Below, piece after piece: positions 34,920 to 44,270 of a DNA stretch of 64,000 nt. A program made the translations under genes and the position numbers. Numbering within the stretch: the first letter of the stretch is position 1; each line of letters opens with the position of its first letter. The DNA comes from Bifidobacterium thermophilum (GTDB lineage: Bacteria > Actinomycetota > Actinomycetes > Actinomycetales > Bifidobacteriaceae), in NCBI GenBank assembly GCA_000741495.1, contig JGZV01000004.1, positions 186,001 through 250,000 on the forward strand, read 5' to 3'. Under the pieces are notes generated by a model. That model was not told the DNA's origin. It did no database searches and saw only the letters and a list, made by a program, of their open reading frames with translations.

Positions 34920-35813
34920 TTACTGCATCTCGTGGGATACTCTCAACGCGCTGCGGATATTGGATTTCCTCACGCCTGCCGCCATGACCATCGAAATGGC
35001 CAGGCTCAGCCTGGACGCCTCCCCCGTGCCGGCTCCCCTGTCAACCGCTTCGGCGGCGATGCTGTCGGTTTCCGCGTCACGTTGGCGGATGATATGGTCG
35101 CCGTCTTTCAGAGTGAACCCGTAGCGTTCGATCCAGTCGCGGAGTGTATCGGCTTGCGTCTGGGCAGTGAGCACATCAGCGGAGCCGACGACATCCACGT
35201 TGGTGCTTTCCAGCGCGTGGTCGTCAAGCGTGCCGGGTTCGAGTGCGATGATGATGGCTGCGGCGCCGTCTTCGGCGCAGACCGCCATGATGTGTTGGAT
35301 GTCGTAGATGTTCAGCGGATAGGACAGGTTCAACTGCCGTTCCAGCGATGACGATCCGGCGGCGTTGATTTGTCCGACCGGGTTGCCGAGCATGTGCAGG
35401 AACGCCGCCAAACGGATGGTGCTGGCACGCACCTCGTCATCGTCGCGGCCGCCGACGGCGAACACGGCGAGCGGTTTTGACGGGTCGCCGGCAAGCGTGC
35501 TGGCGAGTTCCCCGATCTGCTGGGGGGTGGGGTCGGCCACGATGACGGGGTATCCCGCTTGTTCGGCGAGATCTTGTGACGTATGCGGGATGAGTGCGGC
35601 GTATGCGCCGTGCACGTGGGCGATGCGCAGGGTTTCAGCGTCAACATCCTGCAACGGGGTGAACAGGGATCCGGGTTTGATGGACTCGATGTCGTCACTG
35701 AGCGACGTGATGGTCACACCGTCTGCGAATGCCGGGACAAGCTCGAAACCGAACCGTGTGCAGATGTCGCCCAGCGTCATCCGCAGGCCTACAGCCTCAG
35801 TTACCACACTCAT
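34920..35813 (-). CDS. MurE-like protein without the ATP-binding P-loop
   Basis: A 297-residue protein in the murE position between ftsI and murF. The beginning looks like the MurE N-terminal domain (SDDIESIKPGSLFTPLQ, AEQAGYPVIVADPTPQQIGELASTLAGDPSKPLAVFAV). Where MurE has G-T-N-G-K-T this protein reads GGRDDDEVRAS, and the C-terminal ligase domain is missing or very degenerate. It therefore cannot be a normal ATP-dependent ligase; a catalytically active MurE must be encoded elsewhere. It may be a regulatory or scaffolding relic kept in the division cluster. ATG with AAAGGGG seven bases upstream. Confidence 0.75.
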   Translation of the reverse strand: MSVVTEAVGLRMTLGDICTRFGFELVPAFADGVTITSLSDDIESIKPGSLFTPLQDVDAETLRIAHVHGAYAALIPHTSQDLAEQAGYPVIVADPTPQQIGELASTLAGDPSKPLAVFAVGGRDDDEVRASTIRLAAFLHMLGNPVGQINAAGSSSLERQLNLSYPLNIYDIQHIMAVCAEDGAAAIIIALEPGTLDDHALESTNVDVVGSADVLTAQTQADTLRDWIERYGFTLKDGDHIIRQRDAETDSIAAEAVDRGAGTGEASRLSLAISMVMAAGVRKSNIRSALRVSHEMQ

Positions 35814-35883
35814 CGGGTACCCCTTTCTGTCATCGTTCGTCGCGTACCGGCTTGACTGCCGTTCATGGCGTATGCGTTCTGCA

Positions 35884-37680
35884 TTACCACGTCACCGGGA
35901 TAGCATCGGTGCGTGGCGTGGAAGCCGGCACCTGATACTTCTGCATAAGGAATTCACCGATGGTTTTGAAGACCGGGCCGGCGGTCATACCACCGAACGT
36001 TCCTTCAGGGTCCTTGAGAATAACGGTGACTACGAAACGTGGATTATCGGCGGGGAGCACACCCACCCAATCGGCGACGATCGATGTCAACGCGCCGTTT
36101 GCGCCCGGCACCTGCGCGGTACCGGTTTTCGCAGCGATCCGGTACCCGGGGATGCCTGTCTCGTTCTTGTAGTACTCGCCGACGGACTCCATCGCGTTGA
36201 GCATTTGAGCGGCGACTGATTCGTCAACGACGCGGGTTGCTTCCCCATGCTTGGCTGTCGTCGTATGCCCTTCGGCATCGGTGACGGATTTGATGATGTA
36301 CTGCTGGTTTTTCACGCCTTTATTCGCGATTACGGCGATGGCGTTCGTGATTTGCAAGGCGTTGGTCGAGTAGCCTTGGCCGAACAGCACGGTGTTGCGG
36401 GTACGGCCGTCCCAACTGCTGGGAGAGGTCAGCCAGCCGCTTGATTCCGCAGGCAGGTTCATGCCGCTGGCCTGGCCGATGCCGAATTTTTTGATGAACT
36501 CGTAGCGTTCCTCATTGGTGTACTTGTCCGCCGCCATGATCATGCCGACGTTCGAAGACTGCTGCAGGATGCCTGCAAGCGTCCAATTGCTGGTACCATG
36601 CTCATGCGAGTCCTTGTAGTCCTGCCCGTCCACGGTGATGGTGCTCGGAACGGTGAACTGGTCGGTCATCTTATGCAAGCCGAGTTGCAGCATGCCCGCC
36701 ATGGAGAACACTTTGCCGACCGAGCCGGGTTCGAAGGTCTCGGCGACGGCTCGCGATGCGCGTTGCATGGCTTCGGCGCTGCCCGCTTCAATCTGGTCGG
36801 AATCCTCGAGCGCGAGAATCGCCCCGGTTTGCACGTCCTGGACTACGGCGATACCCCAATCCGCATGGAATTGGTTGATGCCATCGGTCAGCGCTTTCTT
36901 GACGTACCAGTCCACGTCCGCATCAATGGTGAGTTTGACATCCGAACCGTCGACTTCATCTTTCTTGTCGATTTGCGTGCCCGGTATCATCTGTCCGCCG
37001 CCGCCCACCTGGTAGGTCACGCTGCCGTCGGTGCCGGTCAGGACCTTGTTTTCCATCTGCTCGATACCACCGACACCGGTGTTTTGCCCGTTGACGCCGC
37101 CGAGTAGCGATCCCATAAGCGTGCCGTTCGAATATTCACGGACGCTGGACAACCGTGCGTAGACACACCAACCGAGGTTGAGCTTGTCGAGCTTGCGTTT
37201 GACTTCCGGGGACACGTTCTTTTTCAAGACCACATACCGGGAGGTTGTGCTCAGCTGCGCGCCCAGGGTTTTCGCGTCAATGCCCAGAAGGCCGGATATC
37301 AGACGTGCCACTGCGGCTGCCCCGGTGGTGCCGACCGGTTTGCCGTTGATGGAGTGGCAGTTCTTGGTTTTTTTCGCTGTGCAGTTCACTGGCTTGAACT
37401 GTTGGGCAAGGATTGCGTCACCGATGATATCGTACCGTTCCACGCTTTGTGCCAGAACGGTTCCGTTCGTGTCTTCGATCTTGCCGCGATTCGCTTTGAT
37501 GGTCACGCTGGCCGTGCGCGTGTCCGCCGCCGCCTGCGCATAGGTTTTCGCGTTGACCAGTTGCACATCCACGAGTCGGACGATGCACGTGGATGCGACC
37601 ATGGCGAACACAAGCATCACCAGGACACTGTGAGCGCCGAACTCTCCGATCGCGTTGACCAGCCGTTTCCACAGGCGCAT
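35884..37680 (-). CDS. ftsI: Septal transpeptidase FtsI (class B penicillin-binding protein)
   Basis: A 598-residue class B PBP that crosslinks septal peptidoglycan. One N-terminal membrane anchor (SVLVMLVFAMVASTCIVRLVDV), the PBP dimerisation domain, then the transpeptidase motifs in order: S-x-x-K as SVGK (about residue 318), S-S-N (about 374) and KTGTAQ (about 518). No PASTA repeats, so it is the FtsI/PBP3 type. One base separates it from ftsL upstream. Confidence 0.94.
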   Translation of the reverse strand: MRLWKRLVNAIGEFGAHSVLVMLVFAMVASTCIVRLVDVQLVNAKTYAQAAADTRTASVTIKANRGKIEDTNGTVLAQSVERYDIIGDAILAQQFKPVNCTAKKTKNCHSINGKPVGTTGAAAVARLISGLLGIDAKTLGAQLSTTSRYVVLKKNVSPEVKRKLDKLNLGWCVYARLSSVREYSNGTLMGSLLGGVNGQNTGVGGIEQMENKVLTGTDGSVTYQVGGGGQMIPGTQIDKKDEVDGSDVKLTIDADVDWYVKKALTDGINQFHADWGIAVVQDVQTGAILALEDSDQIEAGSAEAMQRASRAVAETFEPGSVGKVFSMAGMLQLGLHKMTDQFTVPSTITVDGQDYKDSHEHGTSNWTLAGILQQSSNVGMIMAADKYTNEERYEFIKKFGIGQASGMNLPAESSGWLTSPSSWDGRTRNTVLFGQGYSTNALQITNAIAVIANKGVKNQQYIIKSVTDAEGHTTTAKHGEATRVVDESVAAQMLNAMESVGEYYKNETGIPGYRIAAKTGTAQVPGANGALTSIVADWVGVLPADNPRFVVTVILKDPEGTFGGMTAGPVFKTIGEFLMQKYQVPASTPRTDAIPVTW

Positions 37681-37681
37681 A

Positions 37682-38143
37682 TCACTTGCCCCCGTCGCTG
37701 GGCTGGTAGCCGTTGAGATCGATGGTCACGGAATCCTGTTGGGCGACCATCCCCATGTCTTGCGCTTTCTGCGGCAGTGACGCTTGGAGGGAATCAAGTT
37801 TGGTCTGATCGGACTGGATGTCCTGTTGCAACTGTTCGATATGGTTCTCAGTCTGGTCCGACTCGAACGAATTCGATGCCATTTGGGTGCGTAGCCCGAG
37901 GGCAATCACCAGCGTTGCCACAAGAAACACCGAGGAGACGACGATTTGCAAGAATGGTGCGGTGCGTGACCTGGTCCATTCGAGGAACTGTTGGAGCCGG
38001 TCGCGTGAGGCGCTTGCTTCAGCGCGCCCGTTCTTGACTACGTGCAATGCCGGACGGGTGCTGCCTTCACGGGTGTCCTCGGCGCGTTCCGTGCGCTTGG
38101 CCGGAGTCGCGTTCGAATGTATTCTGCGTGCGGGAGCCGCCAT
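37682..38143 (-). CDS. ftsL: FtsL-like divisome protein
   Basis: A 153-residue bitopic protein: basic cytoplasmic N-terminus of about 65 residues, one membrane helix (FLQIVVSSVFLVATLVIALGL), then a short extracellular coiled coil (FESDQTENHIEQLQQDIQSD). It has no catalytic motif. The layout and the place between rsmH and ftsI identify it as FtsL, which with FtsB/DivIC and FtsQ activates FtsWI. Its ATG shares one base with the rsmH stop (TAATG), so translation is coupled. Confidence 0.8.
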   Translation of the reverse strand: MAAPARRIHSNATPAKRTERAEDTREGSTRPALHVVKNGRAEASASRDRLQQFLEWTRSRTAPFLQIVVSSVFLVATLVIALGLRTQMASNSFESDQTENHIEQLQQDIQSDQTKLDSLQASLPQKAQDMGMVAQQDSVTIDLNGYQPSDGGK

Positions 38144-39225
38144 TATCCTCTCCTCGTTCCATGCGTGCCATGGTCGTGATGTTGCCCGTGCTGTTGGTGG
38201 CCGGATCTGCGGTTACGGCCAACGCCTTCGCGTCTCATACGGTCGAAACGTTCCACCCACCGGTCAGGGATCGGCCGTGTGAGTTCCACGGCACGCAACC
38301 GGACGGATGCGGACCGTGGATTGTCGGCGATCTGCTGCTCGTCGGCTTTCACCGCACCCCTGGTGAGGGCGGTGAAGAACGGTTTGGCGTCGTCGGGAAT
38401 GACCGGCAGTCCTGCGGGCGCGTCCGATTCCAAGCCGTAGCGCATGAAGCTTTTCACGGTTTTGTCTTCCAGCGAATGGTAGGACTCGACAACCAGCCTG
38501 CCGCCCACGGCAAGATGGTTCGCGGCTTGCGGCAGCGTGTGGGCGAGCTTGTCCAGTTCGCCGTTGACTTCGATGCGCAAGGCTTGGAATACGCGTTTCG
38601 CCGGGTTGCCCGCAGGACGGTGTGCTTTGGGAACCACACGGTCGACGAGCCGGTTCAATTGTCCTGACGTTTCAAACGGCGTGGTCGTACGCTCTTCGAC
38701 GATGGCGTGGGCGATTTGGCGTGCGAAACGCTCTTCGCCGTAGGTTTTGAAAATGTACGCAAGATCGTGTTCACTGTATTGGGCGAGCACCTGTTGCGCG
38801 GTCAGATCCTGTGTGACGTCCATCCTCATGTCGAGCGGCGCGTCATGGGAGTAGGAGAAGCCACGGTCGGTTTCGTCGATTTGCAGGCTGGACAATCCCA
38901 GATCCATGAACACCGCGTGGACGCGATGGATACCCAGGTCATGGAGTACACGATCGAACTCGTCAAAGGCGGCGTGCACCGGGGTGAAGCGGGCGTCGAG
39001 GCCTTCCTGGCGCATCCGCTGGGTCGCCATGCCCAGCGCTTCACGGTCTCGGTCGATACCGATCAGCCGCGCTTGTGGGGCGGCTTTGAGGAACGCGCAC
39101 GCATGACCGGCCAAACCGAGCGTGCAGTCGACGACAATGCTTCCGGGCTGTTGGAGGGCGGGGGCGACGAGATCGACGCACTCGTCAAGCAGCACCGGCT
39201 GGTGGATGGTTGAAAAATCCGTCAT
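38143..39225 (-). CDS. rsmH: 16S rRNA m4C1402 methyltransferase RsmH (MraW)
   Basis: A 360-residue SAM-dependent enzyme that N4-methylates C1402 in the ribosomal P site. HQPVLLDECVDLV begins the domain, VVDCTLGLAGHACAFL is the SAM loop, MDLGLSSLQIDETDRGFSY and RVFQALRIEVNGEL are family signatures, and VVESYHSLEDKTVKSFM contains the conserved SLEDR-like motif. The frame is open 48 codons further upstream, but that part overlaps mraZ, so I start at the ATG at 39225. Second gene of the dcw cluster, seven bases after mraZ. Confidence 0.95.
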   Translation of the reverse strand: MTDFSTIHQPVLLDECVDLVAPALQQPGSIVVDCTLGLAGHACAFLKAAPQARLIGIDRDREALGMATQRMRQEGLDARFTPVHAAFDEFDRVLHDLGIHRVHAVFMDLGLSSLQIDETDRGFSYSHDAPLDMRMDVTQDLTAQQVLAQYSEHDLAYIFKTYGEERFARQIAHAIVEERTTTPFETSGQLNRLVDRVVPKAHRPAGNPAKRVFQALRIEVNGELDKLAHTLPQAANHLAVGGRLVVESYHSLEDKTVKSFMRYGLESDAPAGLPVIPDDAKPFFTALTRGAVKADEQQIADNPRSASVRLRAVELTRPIPDRWVERFDRMRREGVGRNRRSGHQQHGQHHDHGTHGTRRG

Positions 39226-39232
39226 AGCACAC

Positions 39233-40136
39233 TCACCATTCCATCGTCGGCAGGACATCATTGGCGATATCGGAATAGCCCTGCTCGTTATCGGCCAAAT
39301 ACTGTTCCCAAGCCTGACGATTCCAGATTTCAGCACGGGTTCCCACGCCGATGACCACGATATCGTCACCGAGTTTGGCGTAGTCGCGCAGCATTTGCGG
39401 CACCAGGACGCGACCTTGCTTGTCCGGGGTCTGGTCGACTGCGCCGGACAGGAAGACGCGAAGATACTCGCGGGCGGCTTTGTTGCCCAGCGACGTGCGT
39501 TGAATCTGCATGGCTACGCGACGGAACTCCGTCTGCGGGAACAAGTAGACGCAACGTTCCTGTCCGCGTGCCATAACTACGCCTGGCCCGAGCTGAGAGC
39601 GGAATTTCGCAGGCAACGCCATTCTGCCTTTCGCGTCGATTTTCGGGGCATACGTGCCCAGCAGCATGATTTCGTCGCCGGTGGCTGAGTTCGATGACGC
39701 GGCGGCCGGGGATGCTCCGATGCTTGCCGGCTGGGGCGCCTGCCCGCCGATGATGGTTTGGACGACCGGCTGGGCGGCAGGCATCGGCTGGTCAGGTTGG
39801 CCGGCCTGCACGGACTGGAGCGGCTGGCCTGACTGCTGGTAGCCCTGTGGAACGAACGCCGATGGCATGGGCTGCACAGGCTGGTTGACCAGAACCCATC
39901 CCTGCCGAGGATCGTAGATGTAAGCGGCCATGCCGGATTGCGGCTGTTGCGGGGCTACCGGCTGGGGAAACTGCTGCGCGGCCTGTGCAGACTGTTGGCC
40001 GGTCGGATCCGCGGTGAACTGTGGTGTGAACGAGGTGGGAGGAACCGCGAAAACCGGTGGCTGGGGCTGCCCGGGCGCTGGCTGTGGAGCTTCGGAGGGG
40101 ATTTCAGGCTTGATATTCGTTATCGCGCGTAGCCAT
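39233..40136 (-). CDS. mraZ: Transcription regulator MraZ with a long Pro/Gln-rich N-terminal extension (start unresolved)
   Basis: The last 145 residues are a normal MraZ: two SpoVT/AbrB-like half-domains (MLLGTYAPKIDAKGRMALP and VDQTPDKQGRVLVPQMLRDY). MraZ binds its own promoter and tunes dcw expression. In front lies an unusual Pro/Gln-rich extension of about 150-180 residues (e.g. PQPAPGQPQPPVFAVPP). The 5' end is unclear: the main frame is open to an ATG at 40219, but that codon sits in the MraZ operator. The perfect ribosome-binding site AAAGGAGGTGG serves an ATG at 40136 that is in another frame and stops after MATRDNEYQA. Losing one base around 40105-40110 would join the two (MATRDNEYQAEIPSEAPQ). 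I give 40136 as the likely true start. Confidence 0.8.
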
Positions 40137-40183
40137 AATTCCACCTCCTTTATCGTTACCGGACACACTCCACACAGCTGGTT

Positions 40184-40218
40184 CACCACTTTACCCCACG
40201 AATCCCCATTTTCCACCA
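40184..40218 (-). promoter_or_regulatory. MraZ operator: four TGGKG boxes at 10-bp spacing
   Basis: On the minus strand TGGTG, TGGGG, TGGGG and TGGTG start every 10 bp (40214-40218, 40204-40208, 40194-40198, 40184-40188), separated by 5-nt spacers. MraZ is known in E. coli to bind direct TGGGN repeats with 5-nt spacing upstream of mraZ. The boxes lie 48-82 bp before the ribosome-binding-site-linked ATG at 40136, so they mark the autoregulated dcw promoter region. The divergent gap 40220-40658 contains a further palindrome at 40507 but no gene. Confidence 0.75.
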
Positions 40219-40506
40219 TGAGTACACAAAAACCTCACGCAAGCAGTCCAGTGCCGTTGATACTGCTCAAAAAGCGGTTCATATCCGGCGTTTCGCCCCT
40301 GGACAGGCGACAGCACCCGTGGGGGACATACCGCCCCAACCATGACGACACCACGCAAGTCGGATAAAAAGCGTACGAAATGGTGCATCAATGGTGAAAC
40401 GAACCTGTGTCATATCGTCTATTGATGATTTCATTGCAAATATGGTGAATGAACGGTGAATCATCCCTATTCAATGGCGATGCAGCAACACCAGCCGATG
40501 CCCCTC

Positions 40507-40526
40507 GTGTGAGGATTCACTCACAC
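40507..40526. repeat. Palindromic repeat, third copy of the GAGGATT family
   Basis: GTGTGAG at 40507-40513 and CTCACAC at 40520-40526 enclose GATTCA. It is the same core as at 1426, 1520, 55387 and 55461. This copy lies about 150 bp before the HelD-like gene and has no extended outer stem and no T-run. Confidence 0.65.
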
Positions 40527-40658
40527 AACGACCGTCTTGCCGGACGGCTGCCAAACACATCAGCGCCGACGTCCCCCACACCTACGCAAAAGACGTAGTT
40601 GCCTCGCGGTACACTGGAATGCCTGAATCGCAGCATCTGATATCGGAAACGGAACAGC

Positions 40659-42938
40659 ATGACGACTTACTCCTCCCAGCTTCACGAGGAACAACGCGCA
40701 GTGACACGCGCCTATGACCGTCTGGACTCGCTACGCGACCAAGCCAAGGAACGGCTCGCCGCCGTACGCGCAGCCGGCTCACATGGCTCGCCGACGCAAC
40801 GCACCGAACGCGATTCCTTCGCAACCATGTACGAAGACCGTCTGATGCAATTGCGCGCTGTTGAGGATCGGCTCGTGTTCGGTCGTCTCGATGACGTTCA
40901 CGGCAAACGCCGATACATCGGCCGCATCGGCTTGTCCAGCGCCGAACATGAGCCAATCCTGACTGATTGGAGAGCCGAAGCCGCCCGGCCGTTCTACGAA
41001 GCGACCCCGTCGCATCATGGCGATATCGTCATGCGTCGCCATATCACCTTGCATTTCCGGGAAGTCACCGGCATCGAAGACGAAGTGCTTGACGTCCACT
41101 CCGATCAGGTCGGCAAGGCACAGAATGCCGGCACACTCACCGGGGAAGGCGCATTGCTCGCCTCCCTCAATTCGAAGCGCACCGGCAAAATGACCGACAT
41201 CGTCGCCACCATCCAGGCCGAACAGGACCGTATCATCCGCGCGCCACTCGACCGGGTCGTCATCGTCCAAGGCGGCCCGGGAACCGGCAAAACCGCTGTC
41301 GCACTCCACCGTGCAGCATACCTGCTGTACACGCATCGCCGCAGGCTGCAGAATTCCGGCGTGCTGGTCATCGGCCCGAGTACCGGCTTCCTGCACTACA
41401 TCGACCAGGTGCTCCCCTCGCTCGGTGAGACCGGCGTGGTCAGCCGGACCATCGCCGACCTGATTCCCGGCTTCGTCGCCTCACACGAGGATGACCCACG
41501 AACCGCGATGCTCAAAGGCGACTGGCGGATGCGGCATACCATCGAAAACGCCGTGGCCGCAAGGGAACGCATTCCTTCGCACCTGCCGGTCATCGCGCTC
41601 AACGGGTTCAAAGTGCCGATGCTGCGCGACGATTTCAATCAGGCGATCGCCGACGCCAAACGCACCCGCCAACCGCATAACAAGGCACGCGAAACCTTCG
41701 TGCGTGACATGCTCGCCACATTGCGCGACCGCTACGTCGAACAGTTGGATTACCAGCCGAACCAGGCGGAACTGTACGACATCCTCACCCAGCTGCGGAT
41801 GAACGATCAGGTGCGTATCACGTTGAACAAGGCGTGGCTGCCGATGACCGGACCATGGCTGATCGACCAGCTGTTCGCCAAACCGCAGCAACTCAAGCGT
41901 TTCGCCCCATGGCTGTCCGACGATGACGTCAACGCGCTGACCCGCCCCAAGGGCTCGCCGCTGACCCGGTCCGACATCCCCCTGCTTGACGAAGCCTTGG
42001 AACTGCTCGGCCCCGACCCCAAGCAGGCTGCCCGTCAGGCCGCCAAAGACGCCAAGCGTGCCGAAGAAGAACAATTCGCCAAGGACACGCTCGCCCAAGC
42101 GGGCATCGGCTCGGGTATCGTAACCTCCCAAATGCTGCTGGACAACATCAACGGCGGCAGCGACGAACTCATCGCCCAGCATGCAGCGGCGGACCGTGAA
42201 TGGACGTACGGGCATATCGTCGTCGACGAGGCGCAGGAACTGACCGCCATGGACTGGCGGATGCTGATCAGGCGATGCCCGTCACGATCGTTCACCATCG
42301 TCGGCGACGTGGCACAGACCTCGGCGCTTGGCGGCACACGTTCATGGGCGAAAACCATGGACCGGCTGTTCGGCCCCGAACACTGGGACCTCAACGAGCT
42401 GACCATCGACTATCGCAACCCGCAGGAAGTTTCCGACCTCGCCTCCCGCTTCGCCGAGCATGAAGGCCTGTACGTTTCCACAGTCAAAGCGGTCCGCCAT
42501 GTCGACGATTCCGTCCGGCGCATCCTCGTCGCAGACGAAACCGCGTTGAACGCCCGCGTCGCCGAGGAAACCCTTGTGCTTGCCAAGGAATACGTCGGTG
42601 ATGACAGTACCGGCCGTATCGCCGTCATCGCTGCCGCCCAGCATGTCGCCGCACTACGCGACACCGTGACTGACAGGCTGCGCGAAAGCCTGCCACAGAA
42701 CCGTTTCACTCGTCTCAGCGAGCAGAACGCTTGGGACCGTCAGATCATGGTGTGCACGACCGAAGAGGTCAAGGGACTGGAGTTCGACGCGGTGATCGTC
42801 GTCCAACCAGGCGAGATCGAACAGACCTCGCCGGCGCGCCTGGTCGCCGCCGCCGACTTGTATGTCGCGATGACCCGGCCGACGCAACGCCTGCTTATAG
42901 TGCGGACAGAAGATGACGAACGTCAACTTATGATTTAA
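40659..42938 (+). CDS. HelD-like superfamily 1 helicase (RNA polymerase-recycling ATPase)
   Basis: A 759-residue UvrD/Rep-related ATPase. The N-terminus is a helical coiled coil (HEEQRAVTRAYDRLDSLRDQ), followed by Walker A VIVQGGPGTGKTAVALHRAA (about residue 205), motif II HIVVDEAQELTAMDW (about 520), motif III IVGDVAQTSALGG and the C-terminal EEVKGLEFDAVIVVQPGEIE with YVAMTRPTQRLLIV. This arrangement is that of actinobacterial HelD, which enters RNA polymerase channels to free stalled or rifampicin-bound enzyme. A DNA-repair helicase role cannot be excluded. Nine bases separate its stop from serA. Confidence 0.82.
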   Translation: MTTYSSQLHEEQRAVTRAYDRLDSLRDQAKERLAAVRAAGSHGSPTQRTERDSFATMYEDRLMQLRAVEDRLVFGRLDDVHGKRRYIGRIGLSSAEHEPILTDWRAEAARPFYEATPSHHGDIVMRRHITLHFREVTGIEDEVLDVHSDQVGKAQNAGTLTGEGALLASLNSKRTGKMTDIVATIQAEQDRIIRAPLDRVVIVQGGPGTGKTAVALHRAAYLLYTHRRRLQNSGVLVIGPSTGFLHYIDQVLPSLGETGVVSRTIADLIPGFVASHEDDPRTAMLKGDWRMRHTIENAVAARERIPSHLPVIALNGFKVPMLRDDFNQAIADAKRTRQPHNKARETFVRDMLATLRDRYVEQLDYQPNQAELYDILTQLRMNDQVRITLNKAWLPMTGPWLIDQLFAKPQQLKRFAPWLSDDDVNALTRPKGSPLTRSDIPLLDEALELLGPDPKQAARQAAKDAKRAEEEQFAKDTLAQAGIGSGIVTSQMLLDNINGGSDELIAQHAAADREWTYGHIVVDEAQELTAMDWRMLIRRCPSRSFTIVGDVAQTSALGGTRSWAKTMDRLFGPEHWDLNELTIDYRNPQEVSDLASRFAEHEGLYVSTVKAVRHVDDSVRRILVADETALNARVAEETLVLAKEYVGDDSTGRIAVIAAAQHVAALRDTVTDRLRESLPQNRFTRLSEQNAWDRQIMVCTTEEVKGLEFDAVIVVQPGEIEQTSPARLVAAADLYVAMTRPTQRLLIVRTEDDERQLMI

Positions 42939-42947
42939 GGTAGTAGT

Positions 42948-44153
42948 ATGCCCAAAGCATTGTTATTAGAGAATATTCATCCGTTCGCGGCGCAATCGCT
43001 GCGAGACCACGGTTTCGAGGTGGAAACGCTCAAGGGAGCCTTGAGCGAGGATGAGCTCATCGACGCTCTTGACGGCGTCGACGTGCTTGGCATCCGATCC
43101 AAGACCAGCGTGACGCGCAAAGTAATCGACGCGAGGCCGAATCTCACCGCCATTGGCTGCTTCTGCATCGGCACCAACCAAGTGGATCTCGACTACGCGG
43201 GCAAGCGCGGTATCGCCGTATTCAACGCACCGTATTCGAACACCCGCTCGGTGGTTGAACTGGTCATTTGCGACATCATTTGCCTGATGCGTCGTATCCC
43301 CGCGCATACGCATCATATGAAGCATGGCGTGTGGGATAAGTCCGCCAGCGGCTCGCATGAGGTCCGCGGCAAGACGCTCGGCATCATCGGCTACGGCAAT
43401 ATCGGTTCTCAGCTGTCGGTGCTTGCCGAGGCGATGGGCATGCGCGTGCTGTTCTATGACATCGAGGAAAAACTCGCCATGGGCAATGCCAAGCGCATGT
43501 CGAGCCTTAATGACCTGCTTGAGCAGTCCGATGCGGTGACGCTGCATGTGGACGGCCGCAAGTCCAATACCGGGTTCTTCGGCGAGGAACAGTTCTCGCA
43601 CATGAAGCAGGGCGCTATTTTCATCAACCTGTCCCGTGGATTCGTCGCCGACTTGGATGCGCTGAAACGTCACTTGGATTCCGGGCATCTTTCCGGAGCC
43701 GCTGTGGACGTGTTCCCCACGGAGCCGAAGAAGACCGGTGACCCGTTCGGCACGCCGCTGGCTGACGAAGACAATATGATTTTGACACCGCATATCGGCG
43801 GTTCGACGCTTGAAGCGCAGGAATCGATCGGACATTTCGTTTCGCAGCGTTTGGAGGACTACTGGTATAAGGGTTCCACGATGCTGTCCGTGAATTTCCC
43901 GCAGCTGACGCTTGGCGCGAACCGCGGCAACGTGCGTATCGCCCACCTGCATGCCAACCTGCCAGGCGTGCTGGGCAAGATGAACCACATTCTAGGCGAG
44001 GAAAACATCAATATTTCCGCTCAGTCGCTTGGCACGGAAGGCGAGTTGGGCTATGTGGTCACCGACGTGTCCGGCAAGCCCGATCAGGCGACGATCGATG
44101 CGCTGAGCCACATCGAAGGCACCATCCGCATGCGGGTGCTGTCCGGCGACTGA
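42948..44153 (+). CDS. serA: D-3-phosphoglycerate dehydrogenase SerA
   Basis: A 401-residue NAD-dependent enzyme for the first step of serine synthesis. The NAD loop is LGIIGYGNIGSQLSVL (about residue 145); INLSRGFVADLDALKRHL gives the catalytic arginine and HIGGSTLEAQESIGHF the catalytic histidine. A C-terminal ACT domain (about 330-401, NVRIAHLHANLPGVLGKMN) indicates feedback control by serine. It is the shorter type without the extra intervening domain, close to the E. coli enzyme. It begins nine bases after the helicase gene and ends before a strong terminator. Confidence 0.94.
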   Translation: MPKALLLENIHPFAAQSLRDHGFEVETLKGALSEDELIDALDGVDVLGIRSKTSVTRKVIDARPNLTAIGCFCIGTNQVDLDYAGKRGIAVFNAPYSNTRSVVELVICDIICLMRRIPAHTHHMKHGVWDKSASGSHEVRGKTLGIIGYGNIGSQLSVLAEAMGMRVLFYDIEEKLAMGNAKRMSSLNDLLEQSDAVTLHVDGRKSNTGFFGEEQFSHMKQGAIFINLSRGFVADLDALKRHLDSGHLSGAAVDVFPTEPKKTGDPFGTPLADEDNMILTPHIGGSTLEAQESIGHFVSQRLEDYWYKGSTMLSVNFPQLTLGANRGNVRIAHLHANLPGVLGKMNHILGEENINISAQSLGTEGELGYVVTDVSGKPDQATIDALSHIEGTIRMRVLSGD

Positions 44154-44177
44154 TCCGCCAGCGGTCACGGATATACT

Positions 44178-44217
44178 AAACGGGCTGCCCCAGCCGTATG
44201 GTTGGGTCAGCCCGTTT
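44178..44217. terminator. Bidirectional terminator between serA and nrdR
   Basis: AAACGGGCTG and CAGCCCGTTT form a perfect 10-bp stem, continued inwards by CCCAGCC / GGTTGGG around GTAT. The A and T ends allow it to act in both directions, for convergent serA and nrdR. Confidence 0.85.
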
Positions 44218-44270
44218 GGCATATTGCTGTTCCGGCGTATGCGCCGGCGCACCATTCCCGTATGATCCAG

